A DNA stretch of 64,000 nucleotides from Marinifilum_A sediminis. Lineage in GTDB: Bacteria; Bacteroidota; Bacteroidia; Bacteroidales; Marinifilaceae. The translations under genes and the position numbers were made by a program. Position 1 is the first letter of the stretch; each line of letters opens with the position of its first letter. This document shows positions 16,598-23,651 of the stretch, piece after piece. The notes under the pieces are model-generated. The model did no database searches and was not told where the DNA came from. It worked only from the letters and a program-made list of their open reading frames with translations. The DNA lies in assembly GCA_947496465.1 (NCBI GenBank), contig CANMCX010000001.1:992001-1056000 (forward strand), given 5' to 3'.

Positions 16598-17014
16598 CTA
16601 ATTCGCAAGGTTTACGCATAGTTCATTGAGGGTTTGCTCTCTTTTCTTAGTTTTTAATTCACACTCCCAAATGATAATTACTCGCCAGCCTTGTGTATTG
16701 AGATCTATTTCGGCTTTGCGGTCGCGCTTTTGTGTTCCTTTAATTTTCTGCAGCCACCATTCGGTTCTGGTTTTGGGCAAAATGAAATACTTGCAGCCTT
16801 TGTGTCCGTGCCAAAAGCAGCCATTTACAAAAATTGCAGTTTTGTATTTCTTTAAAACAATATCGGGTTTGCCCGGCAGGTCTTTTTGGTTCAGGCGGTA
16901 ACGAAACCCATTGGCAAACAAAAATTTCCTCACTACCAACTCGGGTTTGGTGTTTTTCGCTTTTATCTGCGACATGTTGTAGGAACGTATTTTAGGTTCG
17001 TGAACGTCTGCCAT
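16598..17014 (-). CDS. vsr: Very short patch repair (Vsr) endonuclease
   Basis: The 138-residue protein has family length and motifs: MSQIKAKNTKPE near the N-terminus, KDLPGKPDIVLKKYKTAIFVNGCFWHGH with the catalytic aspartate in PDIVL and the zinc/histidine-rich CFWHGHKGC, then W-rich TRTEWWLQKI and GWRVIIIWECEL. It nicks 5' of T in T:G mismatches arising at methylated sites. It lies upstream of the methyltransferase on the same strand. The 131-bp AT-rich gap between them may hold a separate promoter. Confidence 0.95.
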   Translation of the reverse strand: MADVHEPKIRSYNMSQIKAKNTKPELVVRKFLFANGFRYRLNQKDLPGKPDIVLKKYKTAIFVNGCFWHGHKGCKYFILPKTRTEWWLQKIKGTQKRDRKAEIDLNTQGWRVIIIWECELKTKKREQTLNELCVNLAN

Positions 17015-17207
17015 TGTCCGTTATTGCTTTATTGGCAATTTACAAATTCTATTCTTCGTTTGGGCTAATTTATGCTTTGTCGCCACTCCTTTACCTCATT
17101 CCTTCACTACTTTATTTATTGCTCCCACAGCTTTACTTTTTGTTGTCGCAAGTTTATTCCATTCCGAGGGAAGCCAATGCCTTGTAAGCAGCGCGGCATT
17201 GCAAAGG
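17015..17207. other. Intergenic region upstream of vsr, no gene seen
   Basis: This non-coding stretch leads from the vsr start into the 21-bp tandem repeats. It includes degenerate TTGTCGC and GCAATGCC words resembling the repeat. No gene is supported. Confidence 0.4.
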
Positions 17208-17388
17208 TGTGGCGACAAGCCACTGGGAAGCGTCGGCAAGCCTTTGGGATGTGACGACAAGCCTCTGGCGTGTACCGACAGTCCTCTGGGATGCGACGAC
17301 AAGAGATTGGCTTGTACCGACAAGGCATTGGCTTTCGACATCAAACCTTTGGCTTGTTACAACAATTGATTGGCTTGTATCGGAAAGC
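17208..17388. repeat. Imperfect 21-bp tandem repeat array, about 8.6 units
   Basis: Units run from 17208 in steps of exactly 21 bases, for example TGTGACGACAAGCCTCTGG (17250), TGTACCGACAGTCCTCTGG (17271), TGTACCGACAAGGCATTGG (17313). The fixed core is about CGACAAG-N4-TTGG. Identity falls gradually along the array. Because 21 is a multiple of 3 and stops are rare, several frames on both strands stay open as heptapeptide repeats. None has a convincing start, so this is treated as a minisatellite. Confidence 0.75.
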
Positions 17389-17728
17389 TGCAAAATTTTG
17401 TCGCGGCTTAACAAAATCGTGTCTTAGCTCTTAAACTTGTGGCGCCAGCTCTTAACTATTCACCTTCTGCTCTCAGAAATGTAAGGATGCGTGCAAAGTA
17501 GCGTATACTCAGCATAAAATCATCATTTATCCATGCATACCCATCCCCATAAAACGCTAGAGCATCAGTGTTTTAGGTGTTTTTAGTGGGTTTTACCTAT
17601 TTCACATAGTTTTAATAAATAAAAGTTCGAATTTTGATAAATAAAAACAATAACTCACAGACAACTAGTATTTACAAGGCGTGTGTAAATTTTAACATGT
17701 ATTAACATATTAAAACTTTGCGATTTTA
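17389..17728. other. Intergenic region upstream of the 254-aa gene, no gene seen
   Basis: About 340 bases of mostly AT-rich DNA with short ATTAACAT words (17694-17711) near the next gene. It probably holds the promoter of the gene at 17786. No exact TAnnTTTG was found. Confidence 0.4.
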
Positions 17729-17785
17729 TTGCATATCTCCAAAAAGCCCATTAATTTTCATATAGTAATTCTTAAATATAAACTT

Positions 17786-18493
17786 ATGACTATGGGACAA
17801 ACAAGAGCTTACAATGGTAGCGATGCTAATTTTATTATTTTTTCAGGACAAAGAATTAACATCATCAAGGACAAACATGATGATTTTATTGCTTTCTCGC
17901 CCCACTTTATTCCCGAGAAGCTAGTCGAATTGGAAAGCTTGTACGAAACAGCAAGCAATATCTCTTCGGATAATACCTATATCGACATTCAGGCGAAAGC
18001 TACCGAGAATGTAAATACGGAATTGGCAGCCTGTAGTAAATTTTTCCAACGTCGTAAGTTCGATATCGAACTGGCATTCCCAAACGATAAAAAGGTGTGG
18101 AATCAGTTTGGTTTTAACGACTACGACGATGCCCGCCGTAGTGGTAAATTGATGTATATTTTTCTTACCGATTTCCACATGATTTCGGATAAGTACAAAG
18201 ACAGATTGATAGCCAACGGCTGGACCGAGGAGACCTTCACCCAAATTCTAAACCACCGCGACCAGCTAAAAATATATATGGATGAGCAATCGGAATGCAT
18301 CCTGAATCGTAATCGTGCAACGGAAGATCGCACAATAGCCCTAAATTCTCTGTACGAGAAACTGTCGGTTTATTTTAAAGCTGCCCGTATTATTTACGAA
18401 GAGGATGAAGATTTTTTAAAATGGTTCAAATTTCCTGCTCATAGCCCTAAATCCTCATCGGAAGAAGAGGAAGAGGTGGTTGATGAAATGTAG
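17786..18493 (+). CDS. Hypothetical protein, helical, acidic C-terminal tail
   Basis: The open frame begins at 17729, but the MTMGQTRAYNGSD start at 17786 (or 17792) is preferred because the preceding 19 residues look like translated upstream DNA. The product has about 235 residues, is largely helical (KLVELESLYETASNISSDNTY...), and ends in a run of glutamates and serines (SSSEEEEEVVDEM). There is no signal peptide or membrane helix, so it is probably cytoplasmic. No family is recognised. Its TAG stop abuts a 20-bp palindrome starting at 18494. Confidence 0.6.
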   Translation: MTMGQTRAYNGSDANFIIFSGQRINIIKDKHDDFIAFSPHFIPEKLVELESLYETASNISSDNTYIDIQAKATENVNTELAACSKFFQRRKFDIELAFPNDKKVWNQFGFNDYDDARRSGKLMYIFLTDFHMISDKYKDRLIANGWTEETFTQILNHRDQLKIYMDEQSECILNRNRATEDRTIALNSLYEKLSVYFKAARIIYEEDEDFLKWFKFPAHSPKSSSEEEEEVVDEM

Positions 18494-18772
18494 GGTCACG
18501 ACATGTCGTGACCGTACGAATGGCATGTCCGTACGAATGGCATGTCCGTACGAATGGCATGGCGTGACCGTACGATAATTCATGGCATGTCCGTACGATT
18601 GATTAATAAATGTGAAATCCTCCAGAATTATTTTTGGGGGATTCTTGTAGGGACATGCCATGGCATATCCGTACGAATGCCATGGCATGTCCGTACGATA
18701 ATTCATGGCGTGGTCGTACGAATCAGATCCAATTTGCATTATTTCAAAAAAAGGTCACGACATGTCGTGACC
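18494..18772. repeat. Cluster of family 2 REP palindromes
   Basis: The perfect palindrome GGTCACGACATGTCGTGACC occurs at 18494-18513 and 18753-18772, and the near palindrome GGACATGCCATGGCATATCC at 18651-18670. Each is followed by the tail CGTACGAAT or CGTAC. Between them are several half units of the type GGCATGTCCGTACGAAT, including three back to back at 18521-18560. The cluster lies between the hypothetical gene and the end of a RAYT transposase gene. Confidence 0.85.
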
Positions 18773-19285
18773 GTACTGACCGTGCGGATTCCAATTGGCA
18801 GGATTATTTTTGATGTATTCTGTAATGCGATCGAAAGATGCATCGTTTCGGATGATGTGATCGTAAAATCTGGATTGCCAGGCGAAATGATAAAATTCAT
18901 TTGTCCTGCACCATCGGGTTAATGTGGATTTAAATTGCCCTATAATGGTGGAAATGGATCCGGGTATGGGTTTGCTGAATTGATTTTTATGTGGGGAACG
19001 TGAGGACATGCCATGGCATGTCCGTACGGATGGCCGCACAATTCCGATGATGCCATGAATGTGATTGGGCATGATTATAAATTCGCCCAATTCCACCATT
19101 GGAAAATGTTTGGGGATCTCCTTCCAAAACGTGCTTGCTTGTTTCCCGATTTCATTTGCATGAAATACTCCCTTATCAATCTCGCCAAAAAAGCATTCCA
19201 TTTCTTTTGTACAAATGGTTATGAAATACCAGCCTTCAGCGCTGTAATCAGCATCTTGTTTTCTGATGATTTTGCGGGATTTCAT
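18755..19285 (-). mobile_element. REP-associated tyrosine transposase (RAYT)
   Basis: The frame is open from 19333, but M at 19285 (MKSRKIIRKQDADYSAEGWYFITICT) gives the normal RAYT N-terminus; the earlier codons come from a degenerate palindrome. It has the HUH motif in MPNHIHGII and the nucleophile tyrosine in DRITEYIKNNPANW. RAYTs act on single-stranded REP hairpins. Two oddities appear. A perfect 20-bp palindrome (19004-19023) is embedded in the coding sequence as the segment VRTCHGMSS. The last residues YGHDMS and the TGA stop come from the palindrome at 18753-18772. The gene sits inside the cluster of its likely substrate repeats. Confidence 0.88.
19004..19023. repeat. Family 2 palindrome inside the RAYT coding sequence
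   Basis: GGACATGCCATGGCATGTCC is a perfect 20-bp palindrome followed by CGTACGGATGG. It lies in frame within the transposase gene, just after the HUH motif. Confidence 0.85.
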
Positions 19286-19394
19286 TTGTAGGATATTGAA
19301 TTGAAATAATAATTGATGATCATGCAATGGCATATCCCTAGGATATGTATCAGGAAATTACAATAATTTATTTATCAATACAATTTTATTGTGG

Positions 19395-19483
19395 GGTCAC
19401 GCCATGGCGTGACCGTACGAATGGATGGCGTGATCGTACGAATGGGATGGCGTATTGCGGTGGGGTCATGCCATGGCATGACC
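19395..19483. repeat. Two further family 2 palindromes
   Basis: GGTCACGCCATGGCGTGACC (19395-19414) and GGTCATGCCATGGCATGACC (19464-19483) are perfect palindromes, each followed by CGTACG. An extra GGCGTGATCGTACGAAT half unit lies between. The changes relative to other copies are mirrored on both arms. The second copy overlaps the 3' end of the GyrI-like gene. Confidence 0.85.
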
Positions 19484-20098
19484 GTACGGTTTTGCAATGG
19501 GCTGGCGGATGATGGTTTTTAGGTTTTCGGGGGCGGTTCGTTGGGGATCGTTTAGGTAGATTTCGCGATGTTTTCCTCGCAATTCGTAGCCTTGTTCGTG
19601 AATGTAGGCGTGTAATTTTTCAATGGTGGGTGCTTCGTCGGCATGGGGTCCTAGGTGCATGATTTGTGCGCTCAGTCCATCGGTATATTCTATCAGTTCC
19701 AATTTGGGAAGGGACAGCAATTCCTTTTGTTGACTCAATTCTTCCATGGCTTCCCTCACCAGTTCTTTGGTAATGAAATTGGGTTGCATAATCATGGCAC
19801 ACCACCTCCACTTGTCTATGTTTTCATAGGTAAATTCTTTCATGTTATCCATCCACCAAAGGGCTTCCAGGGGCATTACTCCATAGTCGATCTCTCTGCC
19901 TTTTTTAATGTTGAATTTTAGTTTATAAGACAATGAGAAGATGGCTTCAATGGCATTTTTATAATCGGTCGAAGTATTCGGATTGCCCTCTCCGTCACAA
20001 ATCAGGTAGTTGAAAGATGGAACTTCAAGAATGGAGATGTTTCCTTTTTTTTCGGAATAGAATTGCTCGTACTTTTTCTTCAAATCAACTTTTCTCAT
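19466..20098 (-). CDS. GyrI-like small-molecule-binding domain protein
   Basis: The 210-residue protein resembles the GyrI-like/SOUL-related stand-alone family (COG4832-type): DYGVMPLEALWWMDN, KWRWCAMIMQPNFIT, then GPHADEAPTIEKLHAYIHEQGYELRGKHREIYLNDPQRTAPENLKT, the conserved end of the fold. It has no DNA-binding domain, so it is probably a cytoplasmic ligand-binding or hydrolase-like protein rather than a regulator. The final residues YGHAMA and the TGA stop are encoded by the REP palindrome at 19464-19483, extending the natural end after IIRQPIAKP. Confidence 0.82.
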   Translation of the reverse strand: MRKVDLKKKYEQFYSEKKGNISILEVPSFNYLICDGEGNPNTSTDYKNAIEAIFSLSYKLKFNIKKGREIDYGVMPLEALWWMDNMKEFTYENIDKWRWCAMIMQPNFITKELVREAMEELSQQKELLSLPKLELIEYTDGLSAQIMHLGPHADEAPTIEKLHAYIHEQGYELRGKHREIYLNDPQRTAPENLKTIIRQPIAKPYGHAMA

Positions 20099-20263
20099 GT
20101 CTGTCCTTCTTTACATTCAACAACTACTTTCACATTAATGTTTAGGTGTGCATTAACAAGTTAGAAAATGTAGGGCATTGTATTGATATCATTTGAAGGA
20201 AACTTTAAGCTTGGGAGGCTATTTAGAATGCCTGATCAGGCTTTGGATGAATTCCAAAAAAAA

Positions 20264-20283
20264 CCTCGGGTTGAAACCCGAGG
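20264..20283. repeat. REP-like hairpin, family 1 (solo)
   Basis: CCTCGGGTTGAAACCCGAGG is the same hairpin as those flanking the Y1 transposase at 4698 and 5317, here without the second hairpin. It lies in the 368-bp interval between 20098 and 20467, which contains no gene. Confidence 0.8.
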
Positions 20284-20417
20284 CAAAGAATAAATTCAAC
20301 ACATCAATTATCCTTTTGTTCTTTGCTACAAGCTATCATCTTCTACAAAACTCCATTTTTATGTAGAGAAGAATATTACAATTTAAATATTGAGTTGTTA
20401 AAATGAATGGAAATCAT

Positions 20418-20455
20418 AAAAAAAGACCTGGAAGAGAATGGTATCCTAACAGGTC
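20418..20455 (-). terminator. Intrinsic terminator of the outer-membrane protein gene
   Basis: On the minus strand GACCTG...CAGGTC forms a 6-bp stem followed by TTTTTTT. It begins 12 bases after the stop codon of the gene at 20467-21660. Confidence 0.65.
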
Positions 20456-20466
20456 AATCAAATGAT

Positions 20467-21660
20467 TTAGTTTCTTGAGATTATTAAACCTACAGACATA
20501 CGACTATTAGCCAGTTCTATTCCACTAACAGAAGAAACTCCGGAAAGCTTATAATAACGACAACTAAGTCCTATATTCATTTTTTTAAATGATTTATAAG
20601 TTCCCAGACCGCCCCATACACTTGCTTGATTTTTATTAACTCCTAAATTCACATTATAGATAGGATATGAACCCGTATCATTTATTATGTGAGTAGTATT
20701 TGAAAATTTGGCATTAAAATTATATTCGACACACAAGCCCAATTGTCCATACCATGTCCATTTTTTTGCTCTTAAATTGTATCGTAATGATATTGGAATG
20801 GATACTTTATTATATTCCAATTTCAAAGCGTGCTTGTAATAAATCGGAGTAGCCTCGCTATATTCAAAGTTTACTCCTGAAAAACTATATTGACTGAATT
20901 GAAATTCAGTTTGAAAACTTAATTTATCTGATATCCGTGGAGAAACAACATTCATCATCACACCAATAAATGGAGTCGTATATGTATATTTTGAATCAAA
21001 AAAGGATATTGCATCTTCATCAAACACATCTGATTTTAACTTTTCGAATTGTAAACCACCTATTATTCCCAAAGTGATCTTATTCCATTGTTTTTTCTCT
21101 TTTGTTACTGTAAAATTATCTCCTTTACATATATTATAATCTGAAATCAATTCAACCAGGCATTTTTCGCTTAACCTATATTGTTTTGGTTTCATTGTAC
21201 TTGCCTTACAATCCGATAAAATATATGAAAGAGTTCCTTTCCATCGAACCTTGTCTATCTTACTCTCCTCAACATAATCATTCTTCTTTACTCCTTCCGA
21301 CAATTTATGGATTTTACCAACATTTGTTTTCACATAAAAATCTTTATCATGCTTGTATAGACTAAGGTTCCCTTTAACCAGAATCTCAACAAAAGAGTTA
21401 GGAACAATACCAGAAACAAAAGATTTATCATCGATAATTGAATAAGCTATCAATTCTTCAGGAGTATATTTTCTAATTTCTCCATTAGTTTTAAACTTGC
21501 ATAGTTTATAGCTTTTCAATTTACCACTACAATTTATTTCCCCTCGTATTGTGTCTTTCTCAGATATCACAATATAACCAGTCCTAAAATCATTTTGGGC
21601 TCTTAGTGTTAGACCTAACAGTATGAATGCCAATGAAAGGATTCCAGTAATTTTTTTCAT
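20467..21660 (-). CDS. Outer-membrane beta-barrel protein (porin-like), unknown function
   Basis: The frame extends to 21732, but M at 21660 begins a clean signal peptide (MKKITGILSLAFILLGLTLRAQ), giving 397 residues. After the signal comes a beta-rich N-terminal part (GYIVISEKDTIRGEINC...KYTPEELIAYSI). The C-terminal half alternates polar and hydrophobic residues with aromatic strand ends (TPFIGVMMNVVSPRISDKLSFQTEFQFSQYSF, KWTWYGQLGLCVEYNF). This is typical of the beta-barrel family common in Bacteroidota. The gene is monocistronic with its own terminator. Confidence 0.75.
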   Translation of the reverse strand: MKKITGILSLAFILLGLTLRAQNDFRTGYIVISEKDTIRGEINCSGKLKSYKLCKFKTNGEIRKYTPEELIAYSIIDDKSFVSGIVPNSFVEILVKGNLSLYKHDKDFYVKTNVGKIHKLSEGVKKNDYVEESKIDKVRWKGTLSYILSDCKASTMKPKQYRLSEKCLVELISDYNICKGDNFTVTKEKKQWNKITLGIIGGLQFEKLKSDVFDEDAISFFDSKYTYTTPFIGVMMNVVSPRISDKLSFQTEFQFSQYSFSGVNFEYSEATPIYYKHALKLEYNKVSIPISLRYNLRAKKWTWYGQLGLCVEYNFNAKFSNTTHIINDTGSYPIYNVNLGVNKNQASVWGGLGTYKSFKKMNIGLSCRYYKLSGVSSVSGIELANSRMSVGLIISRN

Positions 21661-21845
21661 AGAATTATTTGTTATTAAGTTAAAGGTGGCGACAAAACTA
21701 CAAAATATATTGTAAGCAAAATGAATTGGCAAATAAACTCATTTGAGTTAATGTGAAAAATTAGAAACCAAGTAAACCTAAGCACCAGCTACATCAAATA
21801 AACCAAGATTAATGAGTAATAACTATTAAAATTGATTTCATAAAA

Positions 21846-21877
21846 AAAGCTGCAACCCAAATCAGGATTGCAGCTTT
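21846..21877 (-). terminator. Intrinsic terminator of the DUF6263-like gene
   Basis: AAAGCTGCAA (21846-21855) pairs perfectly with TTGCAGCTTT (21868-21877). On the minus strand the stem is followed by TTTTTTTA. It lies 22 bases after the stop at 21899. Confidence 0.85.
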
Positions 21878-21898
21878 ACATGTTTTTATTGTACTAGT

Positions 21899-22813
21899 CT
21901 AATTGGTAATTACAGATTTCGATTTTATGCTCATCGGTATACTCATACCTTCGGGCATTTGAGGATTTCCTTTCATGTGTGTGTTTCCATTTAAATCCTG
22001 TGTAATGGTTGCTTCAATAATCCAACCACTTTCTTTATCCACCTTAATTTCGGAAATCAGGCTACCATTCAAATCAATTTTTATATCCATACCATTATTC
22101 TTAACGTAAGGAGAATTTTCATTGTTGATTAATGTTCCTGTTCCCTGAATTAGGTAATGCGTATCATTTTCAGCTTTAAAGGTAAAATCGGTTTTTAATT
22201 TTACCGACATGCCTGCCTCCAGATTTGTTTCGGTATTCCACTTGTCACCAATGGCAACTTCCTCCTCAGGATAAATGGCTGTTACTTGTTCAAAACTTCC
22301 GCGGAAGGCTTTCTCACCATAAGATTGTTTCAATTGAGCTATCAATTGGTTTTTTTGTTGCACGTTTAGCTCCATTCCATCAAACATGCCTATAAACAAA
22401 TTGTCCATATTATTAATCTCAATTACCTTCCCACTTTTGGTCATTTTCACCTGAAATGGCTTATCTGTAAGTTTCGACAGCATGGTAGACATCATATCTT
22501 CGGGCTTGGCATTTTCCGAACTAAAGGCCGTTTTTCCTTGAGGCGTTTCCATCTCCATGGCAATATTTTCATAGAAAACATCCATATTGTAATGGTCATC
22601 TTTCAGTTCTATCACTTTAAAAGACAAATTGCCTTTTACGGTCATTTCAACATCCATATCCATTCCGTTAAAGTTCTGACTAATGGTCATGTCTGCAACA
22701 GAACTTTGATGGTATTCTTTCCCTTGTTCAAGATTTAATGCCAGTTTGTATTTTTTAGCTTGCACACACAAACTTGTACTTAGAATTAATATAGCTAGTA
22801 CTATTCTTTTCAT
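21899..22813 (-). CDS. Exported DUF6263-like protein
   Basis: The 304-residue protein has a signal peptide (MKRIVLAILILSTSLCVQA). The mature part is beta-rich with repeated methionines and the pattern typical of DUF6263: YKLALNLEQGKEYHQSS near the start, MTKSGKVIEINNMDNL in the middle and EEEVAIGDKWNTE toward the end. No enzymatic motif is seen. It is probably a periplasmic or outer-membrane-associated protein of unknown role. It appears monocistronic, with a strong terminator downstream. Confidence 0.75.
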   Translation of the reverse strand: MKRIVLAILILSTSLCVQAKKYKLALNLEQGKEYHQSSVADMTISQNFNGMDMDVEMTVKGNLSFKVIELKDDHYNMDVFYENIAMEMETPQGKTAFSSENAKPEDMMSTMLSKLTDKPFQVKMTKSGKVIEINNMDNLFIGMFDGMELNVQQKNQLIAQLKQSYGEKAFRGSFEQVTAIYPEEEVAIGDKWNTETNLEAGMSVKLKTDFTFKAENDTHYLIQGTGTLINNENSPYVKNNGMDIKIDLNGSLISEIKVDKESGWIIEATITQDLNGNTHMKGNPQMPEGMSIPMSIKSKSVITN

Positions 22814-22988
22814 CTGTTTAAAATTTATTTTTTTTACCAGAAGGAACTTCCCATGAGTTAAATAATAATACCCACATTGGGCTCATTAACTATTTAATCC
22901 TGGACGTTACATTTGATATGATTTATTTAGATAATTACTCCTGCTATAAAACTACATGCAATCTTTTTTCTGAGCAATTAATTCCACT

Positions 22989-23351
22989 TTATTTTTTAGG
23001 TATAGCTAAATTGTGCATTCTAAGAAAGGAGAGCTTATCCCAATAGCCTCGTTGCAATTTAATTTTCCCATTTGTAATGTGGAAAAATCCACATCCTCGC
23101 AAACCCAAAGGATCCTTCCACTCCAATATTGCCCACTCACCATCCTCAAATATATTTTCAACAATACAGGTCATATCAGCAAGAGCAAATTCTTCTTCAA
23201 ACATTTTATGAATCGCCTCTTTTCCTTCAATCTCTTTGTTGGCTACCTGATGGTTAATTGCATCATCGTGATAAAATTCAGCAATTCGATCTGCATCTCC
23301 CCGGTTGAACACTTCAACCCATTTTTCTACAATTTGTTTTGGATTCATCAT
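22989..23351 (-). CDS. SnoaL-like / NTF2-fold protein
   Basis: The 120-residue protein has the SnoaL pattern: VEKWVEVFNRGDADRIAEFYHDDAINH at the start, GKEAIHKMFEEEF, then WAILEWKDPLGLRGCGFFHITNGKIKLQRGYWDK. The fold forms a small conical pocket and includes cyclases and isomerases; the substrate is unknown. It lies 15 bases after the small membrane protein gene and may share its operon. Confidence 0.85.
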   Translation of the reverse strand: MMNPKQIVEKWVEVFNRGDADRIAEFYHDDAINHQVANKEIEGKEAIHKMFEEEFALADMTCIVENIFEDGEWAILEWKDPLGLRGCGFFHITNGKIKLQRGYWDKLSFLRMHNLAIPKK

Positions 23352-23366
23352 CTGTATTTTTATTCA

Positions 23367-23639
23367 CTAGATTAAAAGAAAAAACAATCCAACCATTGCC
23401 AAAGTAAAAACAATAATTGTTGTAATGTAGTAACGTAGCTTATCCCTACTGGCTCTTTTGCGAATTTTGCTTTTAACTTTTAACAATTCATCTGGAGGCA
23501 GTTTTTTGTATTCCACCATAGTTCGATGCTTGCCATTGGTATCAAATTTATCCGAGTAACTTTTCTTATGAGAATGAAGCTGCTCTCTATTTGCTCGCAT
23601 TCTCTGAATCATTTGCAACACATGACCTGCGTATGACAT
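23367..23639 (-). CDS. Small basic membrane protein, unknown
   Basis: The 90-residue protein has a basic, helical N-terminus (HVLQMIQRMRANREQLHSHKKSY), a conserved-looking PPDELLKVKSKIRKRASRDKLR, and one C-terminal transmembrane helix (YYITTIIVFTLAMVGLFFLLI). The head is probably cytoplasmic. It lies 12 bases after the TPR gene on the same strand. No family is recognised. Confidence 0.7.
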   Translation of the reverse strand: MSYAGHVLQMIQRMRANREQLHSHKKSYSDKFDTNGKHRTMVEYKKLPPDELLKVKSKIRKRASRDKLRYYITTIIVFTLAMVGLFFLLI

Positions 23640-23651
23640 ATTAGAAAATTT

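Noticed and set aside
17096..17427. Several overlapping frames of 60-86 residues on both strands
   Set aside because: They are translations of the 21-bp tandem repeat in different frames; no start signal or preferred frame is visible.
17729..17785. Upstream start of the 254-residue hypothetical frame
   Set aside because: The first 19 residues read as translated AT-rich leader; MTMGQ at 17786 is the better start.
18455..18922. Minus-strand 94-residue and plus-strand 126-residue frames
   Set aside because: They are made of REP palindromes (YGHAM-type repeats) and antisense RAYT sequence.
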